The translations under genes were made by a program, and so were the position numbers. A stretch of DNA of 64,000 bases from Bacteroidota bacterium (lineage in GTDB: Bacteria > Bacteroidota > Bacteroidia > Bacteroidales > CAIWKO01): contig JBAXND010000004.1 in the NCBI GenBank assembly GCA_037133915.1, positions 1-64,000 on the forward strand, given 5' to 3'. Positions 18,601-27,979 of this stretch are shown here, piece by piece. The notes under the pieces are model-generated. The model saw only the letters and a program-made list of their open reading frames with translations. It made no database searches and was not told where the DNA came from. Numbering within the stretch: position 1 is the first letter of the stretch; each line of letters starts with the position of its first letter.

Positions 18601-21600
18601 GCGGTTATAGTGGGCTCAAAGGTAACACTTACATCATCGATAAAGTAGTAAGCATTGTCCCAGCCCGGCAAATAATTTACCCCCATGTAATTGCCTGAAA
18701 CCGGCTGATTTGGCTGATTGGGAGGGTCAGGGTCGAAAACGCCAATCGTTACCCAGTCAATGCCGGAAGTTGGCGCAACAAAATCGGCACTATATAACAC
18801 CCAGTTTTGCTTATCATTTATTATCGGTGAAGGTGTTGTTAGTTGCGCCGGAAATGCCGGTACTATTTGACGCCATCCTGTCGGTTGCTGTGGCTGCCCA
18901 TTGGTAAAATACATTTGCAACCCCCCAACAGCATAGTTACAGCGTTCGGCCAAACTGAGGTACATTATTACATGATACCTTTCCCCCTGCGTCAATTGAA
19001 ATTTTAGGGGTTGCTGAATATATTCATAAAGATAATAGGGATTCCAATAGTATGCGTAGCTTGTTGCGATAAAACCGGCATAGGCGCCACCATGTAAAGT
19101 ATGTGAATTCTGGTAGCCTATCATATTCTGAGGAACACTGACACACCCGGAGATGTTGTTGCAGGTTCTGCAAGAATTAAAGTAGTCGGGTGTACTACAG
19201 GTGCTTCCGAGGCTATCATTAATTGTCCAGGGCTCAGTAAGGCAAATCTCACTAATTCCTTGTGGGCAAGCGGAGTGGTACTCAAAATCTCCGTTGCAAA
19301 TATATTGACATGGATCCAATGGAAGCGTATCATGGCACGTCCCGTGGCACGAGTTTGTTTTCATGCCGCTCAAAACTGTTTTTAATTCAGGTGATACAGT
19401 CGTTATAATTGCGCCATTATTATCAACAGCTTTTAAACTGATATAATGGTAACCATCCATTATGAATGTTCCTTTAAGTTGCGGGTGAATTCCCCTCGTG
19501 GTAAGACTGCAGGTATTTTGTAAAGAATCATCGGGGAAAAATGTACAATCATTAAATTGCCACAAAAAACCGGCATTTACAGAAAATCCCTTTGAAGTGT
19601 TTATTATTTTAAGTGTGTCTCCATCACTCAAAGAGTCTGCAGATAACGTAAAATCGAGTACCGGCAAAAATTTACAAACAGAAACCTGAAATTTTCCTGA
19701 GGTTTCCACCTTAACAAAATAGATTCCGGGAATAAGTTTTAGTGTATCAATTATCAAGGTATCATTTGCACCGATGGAATCTTTGCGAATTTTCGTCATA
19801 CCGTTGCAACTTCCTGAATAAAGAGTAATCGTAAGTGGACTGTTAATGCCACTTATAGCTGTCAGTTTTTGCTGCTGGAAGTTGTTTTGAAGTTTTAGCC
19901 AACAGGTTCCATAAGAGTAATATTGACGGAGCGAACAATTAGTATCAGCTGTTATACCGGTTGCAGCAGAACATACATCGTGAGGAATTATTCCTGCCAC
20001 AGTATAGTTTCCGGATTTTAGCAAGCCGGAAGCAGTTGCTGTATTTGTTGCTTTGTTGACAGTCCCTGCAATTTTCGTACTGTCAGCAGCACTCCATCGA
20101 AGTGCAGTAAAATCATTTTCATTCAGTTCTACATCAGCATCGGCATATAAATAAGTAGCTGTTGCTGCAGCATTAGTGATGTTGTTAACATTCACTTCCC
20201 AATATTTCCTGATATAGTTTGAACAGACAGCAAAGTGAGGTTCGCGAACAGAAACCTGCCGAACCGAAATATCTGCATTTGGAGTAATGCTGCCTGATGT
20301 CAGGTTAATCGTGTAAGGAGTATATTTCAATGAATCACCTACTGCAAAGGTGAAAGCTGCGCCCGTACTATTATATTTTTTCACAAGTTTGCCAAGTCCA
20401 TTGGTTCTGATGTAAGCATTTGATGTCGCAGTAATTGTTGCTGCCGGCCCGAGAATAAGATTGTTATTTCCCAACAGCATCTTTCCTGCCGTTAAAACAA
20501 GGCTGTTCTCAACACTGATGTTTGTTGCGAGATTCAGGGGCGTTGTAGTTTTGCTAACAGCGATATTATAAAAGTTAATTGTTCCGTTTCCGCTAATCGT
20601 TTGGGTTGTGGTGCCCGAAAACAATATTTTTCGCGTGCCGCTGTTTCCATATGAAAGAATTCCGTCAATAATAATATTGCCTTTTACATCAATGCCGGTT
20701 CCGCAATTTTGAAGCGAGGAGCCGTTGCCGACGATTATATTTCCGGCTACCGGAATAGCAGTTGTAAAAGAATTCTCATTTTTAAAATTTACAGTACCAC
20801 TCTGGTTTACGCCAATAAATAGCGAACCTTTGATGCGTGGATAATCTGTTGCACCTGAAAAACATGAATTGCCATTACAAATCCATCCTGTCATCGTAGC
20901 ACACTCAATTAAGAGGTTGGGATAATACATCCCGCCAAGGCTTGACAGCACAGGAGAATCAGTGCCCGTTTTACGGAGTATCCAATTGGCGGTTGCCGGA
21001 ATTACTGCAATGCCTCCCTGATACTTCAACTGCCAGTTATCGGGGGCAGTACTTCGCGTTCGGATGAGTGTTCCATTTGTACCGATAGCCCATGTTGCGC
21101 CGGTCAAAAAATTGATTGCGTTTGGTCCGGAATCTTCAAAAGCACCATTTACTATAATATCAGTTCCCGCGCCGTTATTAACCGCTAACTCATTACCGGA
21201 AAAATCGCCATAAGTCAAAGTACCATTTATTATTACCTCATCAAGGGTATCAATTGTCGTAAGAACAACATTGTGTCCGGTTTGAATTGTTATACTTTTC
21301 GATTTATAATTGGGTGTAAAAACAGCATCTGTCCAAGTTGAATTATTAGACGACATCTGCCATGTGTTCGTATTACTCCAGTTGCCGGATTGTTTACTCC
21401 GAAAATAATAAGTCGGACGATCGTAGGTTCCGGTTATAGAAATATTATCTATTGCCACTCCCGAATAGTTTCCAGCCTGTGTACCTGCCCAACTTGCCCA
21501 GCGAAGCTGCACTACGGACTTGTTTGCCGCGGCAGTTGGCAATATCAGATTGACGAAATTGTCAGTTTGTCCGTTAACTCTATCCACATTATTATGGGAA

Positions 21601-22142
21601 TAAACCCCTCCTGTCACATTTGTCCAAGCGGCTGTAGTGGCAGTACGGTATTGCAAAACCAGCCCCACCGTTTTTAATTGTGCGGATATCATCTGCACAG
21701 AAAACGACACCTGTATATTGCTATACCCGATTGTTGAAACGGCAACGGCACCCTGGTTGGTGCCGTTTACTGTATTGGATCCTGTTTGAATGTACAGCAT
21801 ACCATTGCCATTTATCGCCAGACCAAAACAACCCGAGCCAACCTGTGACGCAGTGGCTGCAGGAATCAGGGCATTTCCATTTGCAACGCTTGCCTGCGCC
21901 AATGCCTGCGTTGTTTTCGGACCTGCACTGACTGTCCATACGGCCATACCTTCAGGCATCAGAGTAAATGCGCCTACTCCAAAATTCTGTGTGTATGGAA
22001 GGTTTTGGACCATTGGATATATTTGAGCTAACACATTTGTCTGGAGAAGCAATGTGACAAGTATTATACACAACTGACGAGGATTACAAAATTTAGTTTT
22101 GCCATGTTGCAAGCATTTATTTTTTTCGTAAAAACACTTCAT
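15663..22142 (-). CDS. Giant T9SS-exported multidomain surface protein with beta-helix
   Basis: The frame is open to a GTG at 22202 (2179 residues), but the ATG at 22142 (MKCFYEKNK...) is preferred because it puts a hydrophobic signal segment ending NVLAQ near the N-terminus. In numbering from the GTG: about 60-260 is a jelly-roll-like domain; about 265-900 is beta-rich, starting with WSNTNTWQ; about 960-1195 is an NGDFEY-type module related to the N-terminal domain of the neighbouring cargo proteins; about 1198-1355 holds Ig/PKD-like modules; about 1356-1885 shows repeats with N-x-F/I ladders typical of a right-handed parallel beta-helix; about 1895-2090 is helical and Cys-containing; about 2098-2179 is the T9SS type A tail (IYPNPAAEVINVEV, ending NKIVIVK). 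An adhesin or polysaccharide-binding role is inferred. Confidence 0.85.
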   Translation of the reverse strand: MKCFYEKNKCLQHGKTKFCNPRQLCIILVTLLLQTNVLAQIYPMVQNLPYTQNFGVGAFTLMPEGMAVWTVSAGPKTTQALAQASVANGNALIPAATASQVGSGCFGLAINGNGMLYIQTGSNTVNGTNQGAVAVSTIGYSNIQVSFSVQMISAQLKTVGLVLQYRTATTAAWTNVTGGVYSHNNVDRVNGQTDNFVNLILPTAAANKSVVQLRWASWAGTQAGNYSGVAIDNISITGTYDRPTYYFRSKQSGNWSNTNTWQMSSNNSTWTDAVFTPNYKSKSITIQTGHNVVLTTIDTLDEVIINGTLTYGDFSGNELAVNNGAGTDIIVNGAFEDSGPNAINFLTGATWAIGTNGTLIRTRSTAPDNWQLKYQGGIAVIPATANWILRKTGTDSPVLSSLGGMYYPNLLIECATMTGWICNGNSCFSGATDYPRIKGSLFIGVNQSGTVNFKNENSFTTAIPVAGNIIVGNGSSLQNCGTGIDVKGNIIIDGILSYGNSGTRKILFSGTTTQTISGNGTINFYNIAVSKTTTPLNLATNISVENSLVLTAGKMLLGNNNLILGPAATITATSNAYIRTNGLGKLVKKYNSTGAAFTFAVGDSLKYTPYTINLTSGSITPNADISVRQVSVREPHFAVCSNYIRKYWEVNVNNITNAAATATYLYADADVELNENDFTALRWSAADSTKIAGTVNKATNTATASGLLKSGNYTVAGIIPHDVCSAATGITADTNCSLRQYYSYGTCWLKLQNNFQQQKLTAISGINSPLTITLYSGSCNGMTKIRKDSIGANDTLIIDTLKLIPGIYFVKVETSGKFQVSVCKFLPVLDFTLSADSLSDGDTLKIINTSKGFSVNAGFLWQFNDCTFFPDDSLQNTCSLTTRGIHPQLKGTFIMDGYHYISLKAVDNNGAIITTVSPELKTVLSGMKTNSCHGTCHDTLPLDPCQYICNGDFEYHSACPQGISEICLTEPWTINDSLGSTCSTPDYFNSCRTCNNISGCVSVPQNMIGYQNSHTLHGGAYAGFIATSYAYYWNPYYLYEYIQQPLKFQLTQGERYHVIMYLSLAERCNYAVGGLQMYFTNGQPQQPTGWRQIVPAFPAQLTTPSPIINDKQNWVLYSADFVAPTSGIDWVTIGVFDPDPPNQPNQPVSGNYMGVNYLPGWDNAYYFIDDVSVTFEPTITASQTQICPGQSSILTVAGGTQYLWNTGQTTQSITVNPSASTTYFCTITSANGCTKIDTVTVGVVGLPTQPQLIGSFHNCVQGASLQYSVVSPPTGWTYNWSFPASETFSNSNPNGPATFNVVWKNPFSAPRVNLIVKGTEPVNGCSNSDTITIYQCCDAGISTYPGTPDYNWLDQTITLVNGITLVGNKKIIINGTVYFDEDLTFDGCTFYMGPFAKAVVKSGRTVTIKRSSVVQSCDKINMWDGFYISDNTATLKILGKSWVQDGRNAVVSQNGGIFQIEESSTFDLNNISLLVKSQGANTASYFKTNFVRCSNAASMLWPYNNNRSYCGVKVDTTTYVLIGPSNTFNKLDVGIYSYKSGVEIIQNTFNNITTAPLQFTKAAIWAIGPGVSLKALNNTFTNCFEGIYCERRMNIQVKNNTFTTIKQNAVYYNGIGPVLNSNTVLVDANIISNAGNGVFAYMPGKSISTISNNNISWTYSVPDTLRYGIKFYGTNSANEKMTIGPMNVVGATYAYKAIGLQNAVLPVVTANTITIANKSGSFTPYGIHLQNCVSAKVKCNNVSTNNNPAPGTGMKSFGIAFEMSENTSLLANNINNIHTAIMAANSCLNSKVFYNNMNYCRYGLVLNAQGIIGQQGNMQQPTNNNWTGCVYDTWSFSSYGGSSALYVQNTTNINPYILFIHFSPNNPLYSAFSRMGGAQNIMQPLNPCAGWPVIASVQSAQLTDIAEQGAVGLQATDKAAEYSAERSLRNIVKYDSLMALEPVLDAFYNSTEPTAMGLLDSALAAIREGNCSVAAVLNNRVPDTNVIEANERRVNEIELNHCNGNSPFTEAEVSELRALAQSCPFTDGKAVYRARTLLAIVDSFNTEYLNECEELRIIENRKISTQKAEDTVSENAAIQISIYPNPAAEVINVEVSGIALGVPMSMEVYDVMGVMVKKIGFVNEGMNSILLSEISNGVYFCNLIKGGIILSKNKIVIVK

Positions 22143-22202
22143 GCGAATCAAATTAATTAGTCCATACTGCATTTCGTTTGGAAAACCGGTCCGAAAGGGC
22201 AC

Positions 22203-22599
22203 AGGTTTCCTAAACCGTTTGGTTATCTAATTAATTGTTTTTGGGAGGGCAATTGCGTGCAGGTGAAAAACCTTGCAAGAAAAAATTTTACTAACTCTTT
22301 TGCTCTTTTTTTACAAAATTGCCAGGCAGCAAATGTAAGAAAATATTTGAATTTTGAAAAAAAATGAAAATTATTTTTAATTTAATGATAAACTGCCGTA
22401 ACATTATGTTTATCAATATATTAATCATACTTTTAATGAAATAAATTACATATTTAACTACCAATATAATACTTATAAACGCTCATAAAAAGCCTATAAA
22501 ATTATTTTTTAAAGTAATTCGGTCAGAAAAATGAAGTAAGATTCGCCTGATTATTATTTACCGTACTAATCCTTATTGGGAAAGCCAAAAAACAATTCA
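22203..22599. other. AT-rich intergenic region, no gene seen
   Basis: About 400 bases (about 457 if the ATG at 22142 is used), very AT-rich, with no supportable gene or RNA. A minus-strand TACATTTG at 22330-22337 fits the -7 consensus but has no -33 partner and would leave a leader of about 180 nt for the giant gene. Both flanking genes are on the minus strand. Confidence 0.5.
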
Positions 22600-23337
22600 C
22601 TATAATGCGTTTCCGGCCTCCCTGATGTCGGATATCAGGCGGCTGTTTTTCTCGATGGCATTACCTATCACTATTATATCGGCTCCGGCATCATAAATTT
22701 CTTTGGCTTTGGCAGCACTGCGGATGCCACCCCCAATAATGAGGGGAATAGAAATATTCTTTTTAAGATTACGAATCATTGAAGGTGTAACCGTTCTTTC
22801 GGCGCCACTTCCGGCATCGGCGTAGATTAATTTCAAACCGAGCATTTCACCTGCAAGAGCCGTACACACCGCAATATCATCTTTATCCGAAGGAATAGGC
22901 GTTGAATTGCTCATATATAGCGCCGTTGTTGGCTTTCCGCTTTCTATAAGCATATAACCGGTTGGTATCACTTCCAGCATGCTTGCTCTCAAATAGGGCG
23001 CTGCAACGACATGTTTACCAATCAGCATTTCAGGATTTCTCCCGGAAATAAGTGAGAGAAAAAGGATTGCGTCAGCTTTTGCATTTATCTGAAGCGTGTT
23101 TCCCGGAAACAGCACAACCGGAATGGAGCTGTGCTTTCTCAAATTCTCTATGCAGCAATCCAAATTATCATTGGTAAGCAGGCTTCCACCAATAAAAAAA
23201 TAATCGACACCGCACGTCTGTGAGATTTCTGCCATACGCCCAACCTCCACGCCGCTCACTTTATCTGGATCTATAAGTACAGCTAACTGTTTGCGACCAT
23301 TTTCAATTTTTGAAACTATGTGGGTGTAAATGCTCAT
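22600..23337 (-). CDS. Geranylgeranylglyceryl-phosphate synthase family protein
   Basis: The 245-residue TIM-barrel protein has LAVLIDPDK near the N-terminus, DYFFIGGSLLTND, VLFPGNTLQIN, FLSLISGRNPEMLIG and the phosphate-binding IIGGGIRSAAKAKE with GADIIVIGNAIEKN. This is the GGGPS/PcrB family, in which sn-glycerol-1-phosphate is prenylated to an ether. Archaea use it for membrane lipids. Bacteroidota carry homologues (group II) reported to make such ethers in vitro, with an unclear physiological role. It starts 38 nt downstream of metF on the same strand and may be transcribed with that operon. Confidence 0.9.
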   Translation of the reverse strand: MSIYTHIVSKIENGRKQLAVLIDPDKVSGVEVGRMAEISQTCGVDYFFIGGSLLTNDNLDCCIENLRKHSSIPVVLFPGNTLQINAKADAILFLSLISGRNPEMLIGKHVVAAPYLRASMLEVIPTGYMLIESGKPTTALYMSNSTPIPSDKDDIAVCTALAGEMLGLKLIYADAGSGAERTVTPSMIRNLKKNISIPLIIGGGIRSAAKAKEIYDAGADIIVIGNAIEKNSRLISDIREAGNAL

Positions 23338-23375
23338 GATTGATTATTTGTTCAAAGATATCATTTTCATCATGA

Positions 23376-24329
23376 TCAGAAAACCGCTTTTGCAATTTTC
23401 CGAATATTATCGGCGCGACCCATTGTAAAAAAATGCAATGCCGGAACACCTGCTTTCAATAGTTCCTTGGCCTGAGCCGTGGTCCATTCAACACCAACCT
23501 CACGCGCCTGCTCATTATTTTTACATTTTTCTATTTCCTGTGCCAGTGCATTCGGAATATCTATATTGAATGTCTGCGGAAGCATATTAATTTGCTTAAT
23601 GGAGGCAATCGGCTTTATTCCCGGAATGATTGGCACATCAATACCTTCGGCACGGCATTGTTTCACAAAGCTGAAATATTTTGCGTTGTCATAAAACATT
23701 TGTGTGACGATATATTCTGCTCCTGCTTCAATTTTTTGTTTCAGATAACGCAGGTCCGATTGCATATTAGGAGCTTCAGCGTGTTTTTCAGGATAACCCG
23801 CAACACCAATACTGAAGTCTGTGGGTGTTTTATTCTCCACTTCATCATCCAGATAAATACCTTTATTCAAATCCTGAACCTGACGCACAAGGTCGATTGC
23901 ATGCTCATGACCATCGCATTCGGCAACAAAATATTTTTCTGATTTAGGCACATCGCCGCGAAGCACCAATAAATTATGTATTCCCAAAAAATGCAGGTCT
24001 ATCAGGGCATTCTCAGTTTCTTCACGACTAAAACCCCCACAAATAATATGCGGAATAACCTCAATTTTATATTTGAATTTGATGGCTGCCGTTATTCCAA
24101 CTGTTCCCGGGCGTTTCCGTACGATTTTCTTTTCAAGCAAACCGCCATCACGCTTTTTATAAACGACTTCTTCACGATGATAGGTAACATTAATATATGC
24201 CGGCGAAAACTCCAGCAAGGGCTCTATCATTTCATGAATAGTACCTATGTTATCACCTTTAAGGGGTGGCAGCAATTCAAACGTAAATAAAGTTTTGTCT
24301 GATTTTTTTATTCTTTCTGCAATTTTCAT
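23376..24329 (-). CDS. metF: 5,10-methylenetetrahydrofolate reductase
   Basis: The 317-residue FAD-dependent TIM-barrel enzyme has FTFELLPPLKGD near the N-terminus, the ITAAIKFKYKIEVIPHIICGGF segment in the first third (quoted in parts: TAAIKFKYKIEVIPH, then ICGGFSREE), LVLRGDVP, and ADYIVTQMFYD-type AEYIVTQMFYDN. It makes 5-methyl-THF for methionine synthase. Its start overlaps the metH stop (ATGA, 24326-24329), so the two are translationally coupled. The length is normal for bacterial MetF. Confidence 0.96.
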   Translation of the reverse strand: MKIAERIKKSDKTLFTFELLPPLKGDNIGTIHEMIEPLLEFSPAYINVTYHREEVVYKKRDGGLLEKKIVRKRPGTVGITAAIKFKYKIEVIPHIICGGFSREETENALIDLHFLGIHNLLVLRGDVPKSEKYFVAECDGHEHAIDLVRQVQDLNKGIYLDDEVENKTPTDFSIGVAGYPEKHAEAPNMQSDLRYLKQKIEAGAEYIVTQMFYDNAKYFSFVKQCRAEGIDVPIIPGIKPIASIKQINMLPQTFNIDIPNALAQEIEKCKNNEQAREVGVEWTTAQAKELLKAGVPALHFFTMGRADNIRKIAKAVF

Positions 24330-27300
24330 TTCAGTGTATTTATATTTTTAAGATAGGTTTGTTTCCTAACCGAATAATCTTCGATTTGATCGGGCTGAAC
24401 ATTACCGATGGCAAAATATTTTGATTCGGGATGTGAAAAATAATAACCGCAAACGGATGCCACAGGCGACATTGCGTAATTTTCCGTTAACAATATATCT
24501 TCCGGGTTAACTTCAAGCAATTCAAAAATCGCCTTCTTTTCTGAATGATCTGGGCAGCAGGGATAGCCGGCTGCAGGTCGTATACCTGCAAATTCATTTT
24601 TAAGGAATGCCTGTGTATCCTCATGTTCTGAAGGTGCATAGCCCCAAAATTCCTTGCGCACCATGTGATGAATTTTTTCCGCGAAGGCTTCGGCAAGCCT
24701 ATCTGCCAGTGATTTCAGCAGAATCGCGTTGTAATCATCGCCGTCGGCCGAAAAACCATCAGCCAGTGCATCGGCACCAATACCGGCAGTTACTGCAAAT
24801 AACCCGATATAATCTTTGTACGGTTCAGGTGCAATATAATCGGACAGGCAGCGGTTTTCGTGAAGTTCAAACCGGCGTTCCTGATTACGCATAAAATGAA
24901 GCACCGCATCATTTCCGCTTCCGTATCTAAGATGAACATCGTCACCCAGGCTATTGGCCTCATAGAACCCGACATATCCAACAGCTTTCAGCATATCATT
25001 CTTGGCAATGCGGTTGAGTAATTCGAGGGCACTTTCGTAAAGTTTTGTTGCTTCAGGTCCTTTTACCGGATCGCTGAGCAGTGCCGGGAACCGACCGTTC
25101 AGCTTCCATGCAAAAAAGAAGAATGTCCAGTCGATGTAAGGAATCAGGTCTGCAACAGACACTTCAATTTTCTTAACCCCAGTAAACGCTGGTTTCGCGA
25201 AATCAAAATTCTTCCAGTCCGTTTTATGGCGGTTGCTGCGCGCTTCGGCCAGTGTAATATATTCAAGCTTTGCCTGCGAAGTTTCGTGCCGTTCACGCAC
25301 TTTTTGCTGCTTTTCGCGCAGTGATATCACATAATCCGCTTTCTGATCTGCTGATAATAGTTTTGAAGCAATGGCGGCAGCCTGCGATACATCGTGCACA
25401 TGGATTACCGGACCGCTGTATGCCGGAGCAATTCTCAACGCTGTATGAATCTCGGAAGTTGTAGCGCCTCCAATCATCAGAGGAATGCTCATTCCCGCTT
25501 TTTCCATTTCGCGGGCAACGTGTATCATTTCATCAAGAGAAGGAGTAATCAACCCACTCAACCCAATGATATCAGCTTTTTGTTCGATTGCTGTACGCAG
25601 TATTTTATCGGCAGGAACCATTACGCCAAGGTCAATAATCTCAAAATTATTACATCCAAGTACAACCTGAGCAATATTTTTTCCGATATCGTGAACATCG
25701 CCTTTGACTGTAGCTAATACAAACGTTCCGGCACGCTTACCAACACTATCCTTTTTTTCTTTTTCAATGTGCGGAGCCAGATGGCTCACGGCTTTTTTCA
25801 TCACGCGAGCGCTTTTTATGACCTGTGGCAGAAACATTTTCCCACTGCCAAACAAATCGCCAACCTTTCCCATGCCCGCCATCAGCGGACCTTCTATCAG
25901 CGAAAGTGCAGAGCCATAAGCCGTCATTGCTTCATCCAGGTCGGCAATCAGAAAATCTTCATTGCCGCTTATCAGCGCATGCTGCAGCCGTTTCTCGGGA
26001 TTGTCTGCTCGCCATTGTTCTTCCGCTTCGGTTTTCTTTTCGCCGGCTGCCATTCCCTGTGCATAAACCGTAATACGCTCAGTTGCATCTTTTCTGCGGT
26101 TAAGAATCAGGTCTTCTACAAGCTGAAGCAAGGGAGCCGGAATATCTTCATACACAGGAAGAGCCCCTGCATTCACGATACCCATATCCATGCCCACTTT
26201 TATGGCATGATACAGAAAGGCTGCATGCATTGCCTCACGCAGCGCATCGTTGCCGCGAAACGAGAATGAGAGATTGCTTACCCCACCACTCACTTTCGCG
26301 TATGGCAAATTGCCTTTAATCCACTTCACCGCTTCCAGAAAATTCAGTGCATAAGCGGCATGTTCATCCATACCGGTACCGATGGTAAGAATGTTGGCGT
26401 CGAAAAAAATATCTTCAGGTTTAAAATCGGCCTCTTTTGTAAGCAAATCATAGGCACGCTTACACACGGCAATTTTTTCTTCTTTTGTAGCTGCCTGTCC
26501 ATTCTCATCAAAAGCCATTACTATGGCAGCTGCACCCAAATCATGCAGTGTGCGCGCCCGCTCAATAAACACAGATTCGCCCTCTTTCAAACTGATGGAA
26601 TTCGCTATTGCTTTTCCCTGTATGCATTTGAGGGCATCTTCTATCACTGTCCAGCGCGATGAATCTATCATGAACGGAACGCGGCTGATATCAGGCTCAG
26701 AAGCCAGCAGGTTCACAAAATTCACCATTTCCTTTTCGGGATCCAACAGGCCATCGTCCATATTGATATCGATAACCTGTGCTCCTGCGGCAACCTGCTG
26801 CCGGGCAATTGAAAGGGCTTCCGGATATTTTTTCTCGCGTATCAGCTTTGCGAATTTCCGTGAACCGGAGACATTGGTTCGTTCGCCGATATTGATAAAA
26901 TTACTTTCTTTATTGATGGTAAGGACTTCGAGTCCGCTGAGCCTCGTTTCTTTTTTTATTTCCGGAATCTGCCGACCGGTAGCAGTTTCTGCAAGTTTTG
27001 CTATTTCCGCAATATGTTTTGGGGTAGTGCCGCAGCACCCACCAATTATGTTCACCAGTCCTTCGCGCAGCAGTGGCGCCACATTTGCGGCCATTTGTTC
27101 AGGACCTTCGTCGTAGCAACCCGTATGGTCAGGTAAACCGGCATTGGGATAAACACTGAGAAAGAACGGACTTTTTGCCGACATTTCTTCAATGAACGGG
27201 CGCAGTGCGGTAGCACCCAATGAACAATTGAAACCCACTGCCAAAGGTGATGCATGCGATATGGAAACGAGGAACGCTTCGGGCGTTTGCCCCGAAAGTG

Positions 27301-27973
27301 TACGTCCGCTGTTATCACTAATCGTCACTGAAAGCATCAGCGGAAGCGTAATATTTTTCTTTTTGAACACCTGCTTCGATGCGTATATTGCAGCTTTCGC
27401 ATTAAGCGTGTCAAAAATAGTTTCAATAAGTAACACATCCACACCTCCGTCTATCAAGCCATTTATCTGCTCTTCGTAGGTGGCTGTAAGTAGGTCGAAG
27501 GTCATAGACCGCATTGCGGGTTCCGACACATTATCGGAAATGCTGAGTGTTTTCCCTGTAGGACCAACGGCACCGGCAACAAACCGGGGTTTTAAAGGAT
27601 TTTGCATTGTGAATTTATCGGCAGCAGCACGGGCAAGTTTTGCCGACTCAATATTCATTTCATATACAGCACTCTCAAGACCGTAATCAGCCATTGAAAG
27701 CCTGTTGGCATTGAAGGTATTGGTTTCAATAATATCGGATCCGGCATCCAGATATTGTTCATGTATGGCAGAAATAACGTCGGGTCGTGTAAGCGACAAC
27801 AGGTCATTCGCGCCTTTGAGCAGTTGTGGATGGTCTTTGAAGCGCCCGCCGCGATAATCATTTTCTTCAAGCTTGAATGCCTGTATCATTGTTCCCATGG
27901 CACCGTCAAGCACAAGAATGCGCCGTTCCAGTTCATGCCGGATATTTGCCGGTTTTGGTCGGTTTGATATCAT
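24326..27973 (-). CDS. metH: Cobalamin-dependent methionine synthase
   Basis: The 1215-residue product has all four MetH modules. The homocysteine-binding domain (about 1-335) starts LVLDGAMGTMIQ and carries zinc-ligand Cys in NCSLGA and GGCCGT. The pterin-binding domain (about 350-630) has NIGERTNVSGSRKF. The cobalamin domain has the DVHDIGKN motif with the axial His at 761. The AdoMet reactivation domain (about 900-1215) ends with RPAAGYPCCPDH-type and YFAIGNVQPDQIEDY sequences. It methylates homocysteine with methyl-THF. It lies 6 nt after a phosphopantetheinyl-transferase gene and overlaps metF. No cobalamin or SAM riboswitch was seen upstream of the operon. Confidence 0.97.
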   Translation of the reverse strand: MISNRPKPANIRHELERRILVLDGAMGTMIQAFKLEENDYRGGRFKDHPQLLKGANDLLSLTRPDVISAIHEQYLDAGSDIIETNTFNANRLSMADYGLESAVYEMNIESAKLARAAADKFTMQNPLKPRFVAGAVGPTGKTLSISDNVSEPAMRSMTFDLLTATYEEQINGLIDGGVDVLLIETIFDTLNAKAAIYASKQVFKKKNITLPLMLSVTISDNSGRTLSGQTPEAFLVSISHASPLAVGFNCSLGATALRPFIEEMSAKSPFFLSVYPNAGLPDHTGCYDEGPEQMAANVAPLLREGLVNIIGGCCGTTPKHIAEIAKLAETATGRQIPEIKKETRLSGLEVLTINKESNFINIGERTNVSGSRKFAKLIREKKYPEALSIARQQVAAGAQVIDINMDDGLLDPEKEMVNFVNLLASEPDISRVPFMIDSSRWTVIEDALKCIQGKAIANSISLKEGESVFIERARTLHDLGAAAIVMAFDENGQAATKEEKIAVCKRAYDLLTKEADFKPEDIFFDANILTIGTGMDEHAAYALNFLEAVKWIKGNLPYAKVSGGVSNLSFSFRGNDALREAMHAAFLYHAIKVGMDMGIVNAGALPVYEDIPAPLLQLVEDLILNRRKDATERITVYAQGMAAGEKKTEAEEQWRADNPEKRLQHALISGNEDFLIADLDEAMTAYGSALSLIEGPLMAGMGKVGDLFGSGKMFLPQVIKSARVMKKAVSHLAPHIEKEKKDSVGKRAGTFVLATVKGDVHDIGKNIAQVVLGCNNFEIIDLGVMVPADKILRTAIEQKADIIGLSGLITPSLDEMIHVAREMEKAGMSIPLMIGGATTSEIHTALRIAPAYSGPVIHVHDVSQAAAIASKLLSADQKADYVISLREKQQKVRERHETSQAKLEYITLAEARSNRHKTDWKNFDFAKPAFTGVKKIEVSVADLIPYIDWTFFFFAWKLNGRFPALLSDPVKGPEATKLYESALELLNRIAKNDMLKAVGYVGFYEANSLGDDVHLRYGSGNDAVLHFMRNQERRFELHENRCLSDYIAPEPYKDYIGLFAVTAGIGADALADGFSADGDDYNAILLKSLADRLAEAFAEKIHHMVRKEFWGYAPSEHEDTQAFLKNEFAGIRPAAGYPCCPDHSEKKAIFELLEVNPEDILLTENYAMSPVASVCGYYFSHPESKYFAIGNVQPDQIEDYSVRKQTYLKNINTLK

Positions 27974-27979
27974 AATATT

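Noticed and set aside
26523..27116. 197-residue open frame on + inside metH
   Set aside because: It is a shadow of a strongly conserved methionine synthase.
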